The notes beneath the pieces were generated by a model. It did no database searches, had not been told where the DNA came from, and worked only from the letters and a program-made list of their open reading frames with translations. A stretch of 44,803 nt of DNA from Actinomycetota bacterium (GTDB taxonomy: Bacteria; Actinomycetota; Acidimicrobiia; Acidimicrobiales; Ilumatobacteraceae): the NCBI GenBank assembly GCA_027729785.1, contig JAQCDY010000002.1, forward strand, positions 1 through 44,803, in the 5' to 3' direction. Position numbers and translations under genes: made by a program. Shown here piece by piece: positions 25,487-34,351 of the stretch; positions within the stretch are counted from its first letter, which is position 1, and each line of letters begins with the position of its first letter.

Positions 25487-25492
25487 TAGCCT
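25487..25492 (+). promoter_or_regulatory. Candidate -10 box for the PhnD-like gene (leaderless)
   Basis: TAGCCT ends 7 nt before the ATG at 25500; the same hexamer and spacing precede menG. Confidence 0.45.
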
Positions 25493-25499
25493 TAGATTC

Positions 25500-26264
25500 A
25501 TGGTGGTCTCAGGCAAATCCGTTGCCGAACTGGGGTTTTACCCGTTTGAAGATGTGCGTTGGGCGCACGAAGAACTTTGGGCAGAAATTTCAAAGCGATG
25601 CAGTTGGGTGGCGCCACACTTGACTTGGTCAAACGACCCAAAGGGTGTTTGGCAAAGTGATAACAAATTCGTCAGCCAGTCCTGTGGCTGGCCACTGGTA
25701 ACGCGGCTCACCGACAAAGTTCGCGTCGTCGGCGCGTTTCGCCATACGACCCCCGAATCGGCGAGCCACTTCTATCGCAGCGTTGTCGTTGGACGCGTCG
25801 ATGGCACACCGTTTGATTTTCAAGGGTCTGTCGCTGTCGTGAACGAAACTGAAAGCCTTTCAGGGTGGATCAGTCTGATCGCCGCGATTCATGGTCCACA
25901 AGAAACTTGGCGCGGCGAGGTTCGCATCTCTGGATCACACGCCGAAAGTGTGCGCATGCTGCATCGTGGAGAGGCGGATGTTGCCTCAATCGACAGCGTC
26001 TCTTTGGCTCATCTAAGGCGAATTTACCCCGAACTGATCGCTTCACTGTTCGTCATTTGTAACGGACCTCTCGTGCCGTGTTTGCCGTTGATTGCTCACC
26101 ACGCGATTAGCGACTCGCAATTAAATGAATTGCGCCAAGCGATTCACGCGGCGACACACGAACCGAATCTTTCTGATGCAACTGGCGCACTTTTTATTTG
26201 TGGATTTGATTCACTCGACTTAGAGGACTATTTGCCGTTACGAAACTTGACACCGAACAACTGA
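25500..26264 (+). CDS. PhnD-like substrate-binding fold protein without a signal peptide
   Basis: 254 residues resembling the PhnD/SsuA/transferrin-type binding proteins: YPFEDVRWAHEELW, SQSCGWPLVTRLTDKVRVVG, FYRSVVVGRVD, VVNETESLSGWISL and GEADVASIDSVSLAHLRRI, which trace the two-lobed ligand-binding fold. Unlike ABC-transporter binding proteins it starts directly in the domain, with no signal peptide or lipobox. No permease or ATPase genes flank it. It may be a cytoplasmic sensor or an enzyme-like relative; the ligand is unknown. It is convergent with the acetoacetyl-CoA synthetase gene, 9 bp away. Confidence 0.75.
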   Translation: MVVSGKSVAELGFYPFEDVRWAHEELWAEISKRCSWVAPHLTWSNDPKGVWQSDNKFVSQSCGWPLVTRLTDKVRVVGAFRHTTPESASHFYRSVVVGRVDGTPFDFQGSVAVVNETESLSGWISLIAAIHGPQETWRGEVRISGSHAESVRMLHRGEADVASIDSVSLAHLRRIYPELIASLFVICNGPLVPCLPLIAHHAISDSQLNELRQAIHAATHEPNLSDATGALFICGFDSLDLEDYLPLRNLTPNN

Positions 26265-26273
26265 CTGGTCGAA

Positions 26274-28244
26274 TTACTGCTTCAAAGCGTCGACGATCGC
26301 AGATATTGCTTCGGGGTTCGCAATCGCTTCGATATTGCGCACCGCACGTCCATTAACCGCATCGGCGACTGCAAGCTCGACAAGCTTGTTGCTGCGAGTG
26401 CGCGGCAAATCGGCGACTGCGATGACAATGGCAGGCACATGGCGCGGTGAGCAGGCGTTGCGAATTCGCAACTTCAGATCAGCGATTAGTGCCTCAGACA
26501 ACGCGATATTGGGCTTCAACCTGACAGCCAACACGATGCGCACATCATTGTCAAAATCTTGACCAAACACGAGGCTCTCAAGAACATCCGCATGTTGTTC
26601 GACTACGCGATAAATCTCGGCGGTGCCGATTCGCACGCCACCAGGGTTGAGGGTCGTATCACTTCTTCCGTGAATCGTCATGCCGCCATGGGCCGACCAA
26701 GACGCAAAGTCCCCATGGCTCCACATGCCGGGAAACTTTTCAAAGTATGTGGCACGAAACTTTGGGCCTGGCGATCTCGGGTCAGGCAAACCGTCTGTTC
26801 CATCACCCCAGAAACCCAACGGCACGGACGGAAACGGTTGGCGACAAACTAGTTCGCCTGCAGTGTCGAAATTTTGTTTCATCGAGCGCCCATGTTCATC
26901 GAGCACATCTGTGTCCATGCCCAAACATGCGCGTTGAATTTCGCCTGCATGAACCGCGCTCGTTGGATCGCCGGCCACAAAACATGCGCAAAGATCAGTG
27001 CCGCCAGAGATCGATGCCAAGTGAACATTCTTCGACACTTTTTCGTAAATCCAGCCGAAGCCCTCGGGCGCAAGAGGCGAACCAGTCGAGCAAACTGTGC
27101 GCAAAGTTTCGATCGAGTGAGTTTTCATCGGATCAATTTCTGACTTTCGCGCCGAGTCAATGAACTTGGCTGAAGTGCCGAGCAACGTGAGTCTCTCTTG
27201 GTCGACAATGTCGAACAGTCGATTCATCGTCGGAAAACTTGGTGACCCGTCATACAGCACCACGGTTGCGCCGCTCGCGAGCACCGAGACGAGCCAGTTC
27301 CACATCATCCACCCAGTTGTCGTGAAGTACATCACGCGATCGTTCAGTTTGATATCGCAGTGCAGTTGATGTTCTTTGAGATGTTGCAACAACACCCCGC
27401 CCGTGCGGTGCACGATGCATTTTGGTACTCCTGTTGTGCCCGATGAGTAGAGCACGTACCACGGGTGATCAAAACTAAATCTGCGCGGTGCGATCGGCGA
27501 CTTTGCACCCGACTGCAAAAAAGTTTCATAGTCAACCATGTCGTCTGAAATAGACGAGCCAGCGGGTGAAACTATCAGCGTTGCCCTCAGTGACGGCAGA
27601 CCTTCGCGCACAACCGCGAGTCGTTCAAGGCAATCGAACTTCTTTCCACCATATATATATGAGTCGGTGGCGACTAAAACTTTTGGCGTGATCTGGGTAA
27701 ATCGGTCGAGTACGCCTTGCGCACCGAAGTCTGGCGAGCAAGATGAAAACACCGCGCCGATCGAACTCGCTGCCAACATCGTCTCGATCGCCTCGATCGC
27801 GTTCGGCAACCAAGCAACGACGCGGTCACCTTCAGCCACGCCGAGACTTTCGAGCGCACCCGCAAGATTCGCGACGCGCTGGCGCAACTCATCCCATGAG
27901 CGAGTCGTGCGCTTACCCGTTTCGTCAATGGCGACCAATGCTTCACCTGGGCCTGAGCAACGCAACAAATTTTCCACGAGACTCAATTTGGCATCGGGAA
28001 AAAACCGTGTGGCGATGTAATCAGCCGACGGATCATTCGGGTTCGAGCTCTTGTGAATCGTGCGCTCGCCTTGCTCTCCGATTATCTCGCAGAACTGCCA
28101 GATTTTGCGCCAAAACTCATCGGGCTTGTCAATCGACCATTTATGCAATGCTTCGAAGCCGACGCCGTTCGCGAAGTCAACAAGACGCGTTGCCCTCGCC
28201 TGTTTATCGCTTGGCTTCCAAACGATTTCCCCCCGCTGCGTCAC
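26274..28244 (-). CDS. aacS: Acetoacetyl-CoA synthetase (acetoacetate-CoA ligase)
   Basis: A 656-residue adenylate-forming enzyme converting acetoacetate, ATP and CoA to acetoacetyl-CoA. It opens with the acetyl-CoA-synthetase N-terminal cap (DEFWRKIWQFCEIIG). It then carries the P-loop YSSGTTGVPKCIVHR, TTTGWMMWNWLVS, A8 HGRSDTTLNPGGVRIGTAE and the A10 lysine RTRSNKLVE. These match AacS rather than acetyl-CoA synthetase. The start is GTG. It is divergent from the BKACE gene across 19 bp. BKACE releases acetoacetate, so this enzyme would return it to central metabolism. Confidence 0.92.
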   Translation of the reverse strand: MTQRGEIVWKPSDKQARATRLVDFANGVGFEALHKWSIDKPDEFWRKIWQFCEIIGEQGERTIHKSSNPNDPSADYIATRFFPDAKLSLVENLLRCSGPGEALVAIDETGKRTTRSWDELRQRVANLAGALESLGVAEGDRVVAWLPNAIEAIETMLAASSIGAVFSSCSPDFGAQGVLDRFTQITPKVLVATDSYIYGGKKFDCLERLAVVREGLPSLRATLIVSPAGSSISDDMVDYETFLQSGAKSPIAPRRFSFDHPWYVLYSSGTTGVPKCIVHRTGGVLLQHLKEHQLHCDIKLNDRVMYFTTTGWMMWNWLVSVLASGATVVLYDGSPSFPTMNRLFDIVDQERLTLLGTSAKFIDSARKSEIDPMKTHSIETLRTVCSTGSPLAPEGFGWIYEKVSKNVHLASISGGTDLCACFVAGDPTSAVHAGEIQRACLGMDTDVLDEHGRSMKQNFDTAGELVCRQPFPSVPLGFWGDGTDGLPDPRSPGPKFRATYFEKFPGMWSHGDFASWSAHGGMTIHGRSDTTLNPGGVRIGTAEIYRVVEQHADVLESLVFGQDFDNDVRIVLAVRLKPNIALSEALIADLKLRIRNACSPRHVPAIVIAVADLPRTRSNKLVELAVADAVNGRAVRNIEAIANPEAISAIVDALKQ

Positions 28245-28250
28245 GTTCTA

Positions 28251-28257
28251 TAAACTA
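28251..28257. promoter_or_regulatory. Overlapping divergent -10 boxes of aacS and the BKACE gene
   Basis: On the plus strand TAAACT (28251-28256) ends 7 nt before the BKACE ATG. On the minus strand TAGTTT (28257-28252) ends 7 nt before the aacS GTG. The two hexamers share 5 bp, so one polymerase would exclude the other. Confidence 0.45.
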
Positions 28258-28263
28258 ATCACT

Positions 28264-29160
28264 ATGAATTGGGATGTGTTTATTACATGTGCGGTGACGG
28301 GTGCTGGTGACACAACGGGCAAGAGCGACAAAGTTCCTGTAACACCAAAGCAAATTGCAGACTCGGCGCTTGATGCCGCCAAGGCTGGTGCCGCCATCGT
28401 GCATATTCACGTGCGAGACCCGCGCACTGGCAAGGGCACTCGCGATGTCGAACTTTATGCCGAGGTTGTCGACCGCATCAGATCGTCGAACACCGACGTC
28501 GTTTTGAACCTGACCGCAGGCATGGGCGGCGACATGGTGCTGGGCGGCGACGAAAAAGTTCTACCACTTGACGAAATCGGTACCGACATGGTCGGCGCAA
28601 CTGAACGTCTCGCGCATGTCACCCGCCTGCTGCCAGAAATTTGCACACTCGATTGCGGCACGATGAACTTCTCTTCGGGTGGCGACTACATCATGGTCAA
28701 CACACCAAGTGTGTTGCGCACGATGGCCAAGCAAGTCCAGAAACTTGGCGTTCGCGCCGAACTCGAAGTTTTCGACACTGGTCATTTAGTAATGGTCAAA
28801 GATCTAATCGCCGAAGGTTTGCTCGACGACCCGATCATGATTCAATTGTGCATGGGCATTGCTTATGGCGCGCCGGATGATCCGTCAACTTTTATGGCAA
28901 TGGTCAATCAAATTCCACCAGGTGCGATATTCTCGGCTTTCTCGATTAGTCGCATGCAGTTGCCATTCGTGGCGATGGCGGCGCTGGCTGGTGGCAACGT
29001 GCGGGTCGGTCTTGAAGACAACATTTATCTCTCGCGCGGCAAAATGGCGTCGAACGCAGATCTTGTCGCGCGCGCCGTCAAAATTCTCGAAAATATGAAC
29101 GTCAATGTGATCGGCCCACAGGACGTTCGAAAAAAACTCCAACTCACGAAACACTCGTGA
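28264..29160 (+). CDS. BKACE-family 3-keto acid cleavage enzyme, probably 3-dehydrocarnitine cleavage
   Basis: A 298-residue TIM-barrel enzyme of the BKACE (DUF849) family, which transfers the acyl part of a beta-keto acid to CoA with acetyl-CoA as partner, giving acetoacetate. The metal-binding HIHVRDP motif, the N-terminal FITCAVTGAGDT and the segment RVGLEDNIYLSRGKMA are clear. The next gene is a carnitine dehydrogenase fused to a thioesterase, so the likely substrate is 3-dehydrocarnitine, giving betainyl-CoA and acetoacetate. The ATG at 28264 fits the family start; the frame is open further upstream but there it is antisense to aacS. The stop overlaps the next GTG start (GTGA). Confidence 0.92.
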   Translation: MNWDVFITCAVTGAGDTTGKSDKVPVTPKQIADSALDAAKAGAAIVHIHVRDPRTGKGTRDVELYAEVVDRIRSSNTDVVLNLTAGMGGDMVLGGDEKVLPLDEIGTDMVGATERLAHVTRLLPEICTLDCGTMNFSSGGDYIMVNTPSVLRTMAKQVQKLGVRAELEVFDTGHLVMVKDLIAEGLLDDPIMIQLCMGIAYGAPDDPSTFMAMVNQIPPGAIFSAFSISRMQLPFVAMAALAGGNVRVGLEDNIYLSRGKMASNADLVARAVKILENMNVNVIGPQDVRKKLQLTKHS

Positions 29161-30638
29161 CTCTCAGCAAACCGTTGCGCACGGTTGGCCTATTGGGCGG
29201 CGGAGTAATTGGCGGAGGTTGGGCTGCACGGTTCATCATCAACGGTATCGATGTAAAAATTTACGATGTCGACCCGCAGGCAGAGCGAAAAATTGGCGAA
29301 GTCATGGCAAATGCCCGGCGCGCATATGCCAAGTTGACCCTCGCCCCTCTGCCACGCGAAGGCACAATAACTTTCGTCGCGACACCCGAAGAGGCTGTCA
29401 CCGATGTGGACTTCGTTCAAGAAAGTGCGCCCGAGCGGGTCGAACTGAAACAAGAGCTTTTTGCCCGTGCCAGTCGAGCCGCACGACCCGACACTGTTTT
29501 TGGATCCTCAACTTCTGGCATTTTGCCAACGCAGTTGCAGCGCGACATGGTCAACCCTGAACGACTAGTTGTTGGTCATCCATTCAACCCGGTCTACCTG
29601 TTGCCACTTGTCGAGATCTGTGGTGGTGACAAAACGTCAGTGCAGGCCCGCGAACGGGCACGAGAGGTCTACGAATCAATCGGCATGCGTCCGCTGATGT
29701 TGCAAAAAGAAATCGACGGCTTTATCGCCGATCGCCTGATGGAGTCAATGTGGCGCGAAGCACTGTGGCTGATTAACGATGGTGTGGCAACCGCCGAAGA
29801 AATTGACGATGCAATTCGATTCGGTGCTGGATTGCGCTGGTCTTTCATGGGAACTTTCTTGGTTTATCGCATCGCAGGCGGCGAGGCCGGCATGCGACAT
29901 TTCATGGCACAGTTCGGGCCGACCCTCAAATGGCCATGGACAAAACTGATGGATGTGCCCGAACTCGACGATGTGTTGCTCGAAAAAATCGTCTCGCAAT
30001 CAGACACGCAGGCAGGCACCAAGTCGATTCGTGAACTCGAAAAACTGCGCGACGACTGCTTGGTCGCCGTAATGCAAGGCTTGAAATCAGTCGGCTTCGG
30101 TGCGGGTGAGGTGCTCGCGAACTACGAGAACAAACTATTTAGCGGTGCAACACCCGCGCCGGCAAAAATTGATCAGCCGATCGAGGCTCAACGACGACTC
30201 ATTACTGCTGATTGGGCCGACTACAACGGGCACACCAACGACAGTCGTTACATGCAACTCTCAAGCGAAGCGCTTGACACATTTTTCAGGTCAATTGGTT
30301 TCAACTCTGACTATCTGGCGACGGGTCGGTCGTTTTACACGCTCGAAAGCCACATTCGCTATATCAACGAAAGCAAGGTCGGCGACGAAATAGTCGTGAC
30401 GGCGCAAGTGATCTCGCTAGATGAAAAGAAAGTACACCTTCACTCGGTAATGTCAAAAACTGATGGCACCGTCGTAGCAACGGCTGAACATATCTACTTA
30501 CATGTCGACACAAACCTCAAGAAGGCCTCACCGATCGGCAAAGAACTCTTGGCGCGCCTCGAGCCGATCGCCAAGGCTCATGCCAAACTTGCAAAACCAG
30601 ATGGCCTCGGCAGATTTGTTGGTCAGAGCGTTAAATGA
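29157..30638 (+). CDS. lcdH: L-carnitine dehydrogenase fused to a thioesterase domain
   Basis: 493 residues in two parts. Residues 1 to about 330 form a 3-hydroxyacyl-CoA-dehydrogenase-like enzyme: NAD site LLGGGVIGGGWAARF (12-26), STSGILPTQLQ, VVGHPFNPVYLLPLVEICGG and FIADRLMESMWREAL. This is the arrangement of L-carnitine 3-dehydrogenase, which oxidises carnitine to 3-dehydrocarnitine. Residues from about 340 to 470 form a hotdog thioesterase (ITADWADYNGHTNDSRYM), known fused to carnitine dehydrogenase in rhizobia and others and thought to hydrolyse betainyl-CoA. The GTG start and the ATGA at the end overlap both neighbours, so translation is coupled with the BKACE and the free thioesterase. 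A different 3-hydroxy acid substrate is possible but less likely. Confidence 0.87.
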   Translation: MTLSKPLRTVGLLGGGVIGGGWAARFIINGIDVKIYDVDPQAERKIGEVMANARRAYAKLTLAPLPREGTITFVATPEEAVTDVDFVQESAPERVELKQELFARASRAARPDTVFGSSTSGILPTQLQRDMVNPERLVVGHPFNPVYLLPLVEICGGDKTSVQARERAREVYESIGMRPLMLQKEIDGFIADRLMESMWREALWLINDGVATAEEIDDAIRFGAGLRWSFMGTFLVYRIAGGEAGMRHFMAQFGPTLKWPWTKLMDVPELDDVLLEKIVSQSDTQAGTKSIRELEKLRDDCLVAVMQGLKSVGFGAGEVLANYENKLFSGATPAPAKIDQPIEAQRRLITADWADYNGHTNDSRYMQLSSEALDTFFRSIGFNSDYLATGRSFYTLESHIRYINESKVGDEIVVTAQVISLDEKKVHLHSVMSKTDGTVVATAEHIYLHVDTNLKKASPIGKELLARLEPIAKAHAKLAKPDGLGRFVGQSVK

Positions 30639-31150
30639 TTTTGAAAGTTGAGCCTCTTAAGGTCGGTGATGTCGTGCCAGCACCTCTAGATATTTATAGG
30701 TGCAACGTTGTCGCCGAATGGGTTGACTACAACAATCACATGACTGAAGCGGCATATCTCACGGCATTTGGTTGGGCGTCGGATGTTTTATTTCAATACA
30801 TTGGCATCAATGACGCGTACCGCAGTGCAGGCAACTCCTATTACACGGTTGAAACTCACATCATTTATGAACGCGAGGCCGATCGCGACGACAAACTGAG
30901 GGTCACGACCCAGGTTCTCGATTTCGATGCCAAGCGACTGCATTTCAACCACGAGATGTTCAATGAGACGACGCAAATGCGACTCGCCACCTGCGAGCAA
31001 ATGCTGCTGCATGTTGACTCGAAGGCGGCCAAAGCGTCACCAATCCCCGATTCGGTGGCAAAAGCATTGACAGCCATCAGACAAAGTCATGACAGGTTGC
31101 CCATCCCGCCAGAAATCGGCAGAATTATGAAAATTAAGCCCAAGAACTGA
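30635..31150 (+). CDS. Free-standing hotdog thioesterase, carnitine-cluster type
   Basis: A 171-residue acyl-CoA thioesterase of the 4-hydroxybenzoyl-CoA-thioesterase-like group. The active-site segment AEWVDYNNHMTEAAYL (27-42) parallels ADWADYNGHTNDSRYM in the fused domain of the preceding gene, with Asp31 in the catalytic position. The rest of the fold (YTVETHIIYEREA, CEQMLLHVDSKAAKASP) also matches the fused domain, so the two are paralogues. With two thioesterases, one could hydrolyse betainyl-CoA and the other carnitinyl-CoA; which does which is not visible. It is coupled to lcdH by a 4-nt overlap. Confidence 0.85.
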   Translation: MILKVEPLKVGDVVPAPLDIYRCNVVAEWVDYNNHMTEAAYLTAFGWASDVLFQYIGINDAYRSAGNSYYTVETHIIYEREADRDDKLRVTTQVLDFDAKRLHFNHEMFNETTQMRLATCEQMLLHVDSKAAKASPIPDSVAKALTAIRQSHDRLPIPPEIGRIMKIKPKN

Positions 31151-31161
31151 GAGACTGAAAC

Positions 31162-32322
31162 ATGCGCTTTGACCTGACAGAAGAACAACAAATGATCGTC
31201 GACACGACACGCAATTTCACCGAGCGCGAAATGATGCCGTATGAAGAGCAAGTCGAACGAGATCGTGAAGTCTCGCCAGATTTGGTCCAGCAAATTAAAC
31301 AGCGATCAATTGACGCGGGCATCTACGCCTGCAATATGCCGAGCGACCTCGGGGGCGGCGGGCTCGACTCGTTTGATACGACGCTCGTGGATCGCGAGTT
31401 CGGCGCAACCTCTTATGCGTTGCACTACATCGTCGCCCGACCAAGCAACATTCTGCGGGCTTGCCGCGACCAACAGATCGCCGAATATTTAATTCCAACG
31501 ATCACCGGCGAACGTGTTGAATGCTTGGCAATGTCGGAGCCTGACGCAGGTTCTGACGTGCGTGGCATGAAGTGCACTGCCACGCGCGATGGCGACGATT
31601 GGATTATCAACGGCACCAAACACTTCATCTCGCACGCCGACATGGCCGACTATGTCATCTTGTTTGCAGCCAGTGGTGAAGAGCAAACTTCAAAGGGTGT
31701 AAAAAAGAAGATTACGGGCTTTCTGGTCGATTTTGATTCAAAGGGTTGCGAGCGGGTCAAGGGTTACAACTGCATTTCGAATAACGGCTACCAAAACATG
31801 ATTATCAATTTCGACAACTGTCGTGTACCAAGTCAAAACATTTTGGGTGAAGAACACAAAGGTTTTGATGCAGCCAATGAATGGCTAGGCGCGACGCGAC
31901 TGCAAGTTGCCGCCGTCTGCGTCGGCCGTGCACGGCGGGCCCTCAAACTCTCGGTTGAATGGGCCGCAACCCGAGAGCAATTCGGTCAGCAGATCGGCAA
32001 GTTTCAGGGTGTTTCGTTCAAATTGGCAGACATGCAAATACAACTTGACGCCGCCGAACTTTTGACCCTGCGCGCCGCATACAACGATGCCCAGGGCAGG
32101 TTCAGCGACACAGAAGTGGCGATGGCCAAAGTGTTCTCGAGCGAAATGTGTCAGTTCGTCACTGATGAAGCGATACAAATTTTTGGCGGTATGGGTTTGA
32201 TGGATGAACTACCGCTCGAACGCATGTGGCGCGACACGCGCGTAGATCGCATTTGGGATGGCACCAGCGAGATTCAACGTCACATCATTTCGCGCGCGCT
32301 GTTGCGACCATATGGTGGCTGA
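31162..32322 (+). CDS. Acyl-CoA dehydrogenase, candidate gamma-butyrobetainyl-CoA dehydrogenase
   Basis: A 386-residue FAD-dependent acyl-CoA dehydrogenase: AMSEPDAGSDVRGM, HFISHADMADY, ATREQFGQQIGKFQG, IFGGMGLMDELPLERMWRD. The catalytic-base position reads RIWDGTSEIQR, with Asp instead of Glu. Lying between the carnitine genes and a CaiD-like hydratase, it would fit the step gamma-butyrobetainyl-CoA to crotonobetainyl-CoA, as CaiA does in the reverse sense in enterobacteria. That is an inference from neighbours; the fold alone does not give the substrate. The start is ATG, 11 bp after the thioesterase. The next gene starts inside its 3' end (11-nt overlap). Confidence 0.88.
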   Translation: MRFDLTEEQQMIVDTTRNFTEREMMPYEEQVERDREVSPDLVQQIKQRSIDAGIYACNMPSDLGGGGLDSFDTTLVDREFGATSYALHYIVARPSNILRACRDQQIAEYLIPTITGERVECLAMSEPDAGSDVRGMKCTATRDGDDWIINGTKHFISHADMADYVILFAASGEEQTSKGVKKKITGFLVDFDSKGCERVKGYNCISNNGYQNMIINFDNCRVPSQNILGEEHKGFDAANEWLGATRLQVAAVCVGRARRALKLSVEWAATREQFGQQIGKFQGVSFKLADMQIQLDAAELLTLRAAYNDAQGRFSDTEVAMAKVFSSEMCQFVTDEAIQIFGGMGLMDELPLERMWRDTRVDRIWDGTSEIQRHIISRALLRPYGG

Positions 32323-34351
32323 CCAACTGCTATCGCGCACGCTGAATCCCCGATCAATCGCCTTGTTCGGCACTGGTCCCGCGCAAAGCGTGATCGAACA
32401 ATGTCAAAAATTAGGATTCACCGGCCAGTTGTGGCCCGTGCATCCGACACGCGAGAGCATCGCTGGCGTGCAGTGCTTTAAATCAATCGCTGATTTGCCG
32501 AGCGCACCCGATGTCGCATTCATCGCGGTTAATCGCAACGCGACGATCGATGTCGTCGCGCAGTTGGCAAAAATTGGCACGGGTGGTGCAGTTTGTTATG
32601 CATCAGGTTTCGCCGAGTCGGGCACACAGTCGGGTGTTGACGGCATCGCGTTGCAGCAAAAACTCGTTGCCGCAGCCGGTGAAATGCCGCTTCTCGGGCC
32701 GAATTGTTACGGCTATATCAATTCACTCGATGGTGTCGCCTTATGGCCCGACCAACATGGCTGCAAACCCGAAACGACTGGCTCAGCAATCGTCAGTCAA
32801 AGCGGCAATGTCGGTCTCAACTTGACGCTTCAACAACGCGGTTTGAATCTTGCATACATGGTCACCGTCGGCAATCAGGCGGTCGCCGGCGTCGAAGATT
32901 GTCTTGAAGTTTTCATCAACGACGGCCGCGTTACTTCGATCGGATTATTCATTGAGGCGATCGTCGACCCCGTGCGATTTGCGCGACTCGCCCATTACGC
33001 TGCGCAGCGCAATCTTCGAATTGTCGCTTTACAAACAGGTCGCAGCGAAGTTGGAGCGGTCATCGCAGCATCACATACGGCATCGCTTGCAGGTCGACGA
33101 CGTGCTTATGAGGCACTGTTTGCGAGATGCGGGGTGGCGATGGTGAATTCTCCGACAGAACTAATCGAAACTCTCAAACTTTTGAATCATGGTGGTGCGC
33201 TCACCGGCAACAAACTCGTTTCGCTTTCATGCTCAGGCGGAGAGGCCTCGCTCATTGCCGACCTAAGCGAAAAAACAACTTTATGTTTTCAGCCATTTGA
33301 CGACGAGCAACATCAACGCATCAGCGCGACGCTGACTGAACTCGTGACGATCGGCAATCCATTCGACTATCACACTTTTATGTGGGGCGACCGAGTCGCC
33401 ACCGCGAATACCTTCACCCAAGTTATGAATGGTCCGCAAGATGCCACGCTGTTGATTCTTGACACGCCACCCCGCGATGATCATCAATCAGATTCGTGGA
33501 CAGTGGCGGCACTGGCCCTCGGTGATGCCGCGGATGCCACGCAACGACGTGGTGTCGTCGTGGCGACAATCCCCGAGTGTGTTACGCCTGATGTGCGCGA
33601 CGCTTGCCTTGCCGCAAATATCAGCGTGTTGCAAGGTTTGCAAGAATCTCTCGCCGCACTCGATGCAGCAGCGTGGCTTGGCACAAACTTGCCTGGTGAA
33701 CTACCAGCAACTGTTGTTGCACCACGCAGCACGAAACTCATCGACGAGGCTGAAGCAAAATTAATGCTGTCACGCAACGGCGTCACAGTGCCCGCAGGCG
33801 CTCGAAGTCGACGCGAAGAACTCGTCGCAACTGCCAACAATGTCGGCTACCCCGTCACGCTGAAAGGTCTCGGCCTCGCCCACAAGAGTGAGTCTGGTGC
33901 GGTGCGAGTCGGTATCAAAGACTCTGATGAGTTGATTTTGGCCGCTGGCTCAATGCCAAAAGAAATCAGCGAATTTCTCGTCGAACAAACAATTACCAAC
34001 ATTGTTGCCGAAGTTTTGGTCAGCGTGCGACGAGACGCACCAGTTGGTTGGCTGATAACGCTCGGCGCAGGTGGCATCTTTACCGAACTCTGGCGCGACA
34101 CTGTGTGCTTGCTGGCACCAGCAACCAACGCCGAGATTGCACGAGCGCTACAAGAAATGCGTATCGCCCCGCTATTAAACGGCTTTCGCGGTAAACCGGC
34201 GGCGAATATAGACGCGTTGGTCGAACTTATCCAAAAACTAATCGGCACTGCATTAAACAACGCCTTAGTCGAGATTGAATTAAACCCTGTGCTGGTTACT
34301 CCAAAATCTGCAGTCGCAGTTGACGCTTTGATGATTGCCGAGCAGTTATGA
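32312..34351 (+). CDS. ADP-forming acyl-CoA synthetase
   Basis: A 679-residue single-chain NDP-forming acyl-CoA synthetase. Domains in order: CoA-binding Rossmann-like (RTLNPRSIALFGTG onward, about 1-130), two succinyl-CoA-ligase-like subdomains (AIVSQSGNVGLNLTLQ; the phosphohistidine region ASHTASLAGRRRAYEALF), and a C-terminal ATP-grasp domain (DEAEAKLMLSRNGVTVPAG, PVTLKGLGLAHKSE). It uses ATP, CoA and a carboxylate and yields ADP. The context suggests activation of gamma-butyrobetaine, crotonobetaine or carnitine, a role filled by CaiC or CaiB elsewhere. I chose the ATG at 32312; it overlaps the dehydrogenase stop by 11 nt. The next gene overlaps by 4 nt. Confidence 0.9.
   Translation: MVADQLLSRTLNPRSIALFGTGPAQSVIEQCQKLGFTGQLWPVHPTRESIAGVQCFKSIADLPSAPDVAFIAVNRNATIDVVAQLAKIGTGGAVCYASGFAESGTQSGVDGIALQQKLVAAAGEMPLLGPNCYGYINSLDGVALWPDQHGCKPETTGSAIVSQSGNVGLNLTLQQRGLNLAYMVTVGNQAVAGVEDCLEVFINDGRVTSIGLFIEAIVDPVRFARLAHYAAQRNLRIVALQTGRSEVGAVIAASHTASLAGRRRAYEALFARCGVAMVNSPTELIETLKLLNHGGALTGNKLVSLSCSGGEASLIADLSEKTTLCFQPFDDEQHQRISATLTELVTIGNPFDYHTFMWGDRVATANTFTQVMNGPQDATLLILDTPPRDDHQSDSWTVAALALGDAADATQRRGVVVATIPECVTPDVRDACLAANISVLQGLQESLAALDAAAWLGTNLPGELPATVVAPRSTKLIDEAEAKLMLSRNGVTVPAGARSRREELVATANNVGYPVTLKGLGLAHKSESGAVRVGIKDSDELILAAGSMPKEISEFLVEQTITNIVAEVLVSVRRDAPVGWLITLGAGGIFTELWRDTVCLLAPATNAEIARALQEMRIAPLLNGFRGKPAANIDALVELIQKLIGTALNNALVEIELNPVLVTPKSAVAVDALMIAEQL

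Noticed and set aside
28060-28263. An N-terminal extension of the BKACE protein
   Set aside because: It overlaps aacS on the other strand and carries nothing like a BKACE N-terminus, which begins at NWDVFITCAVTG.
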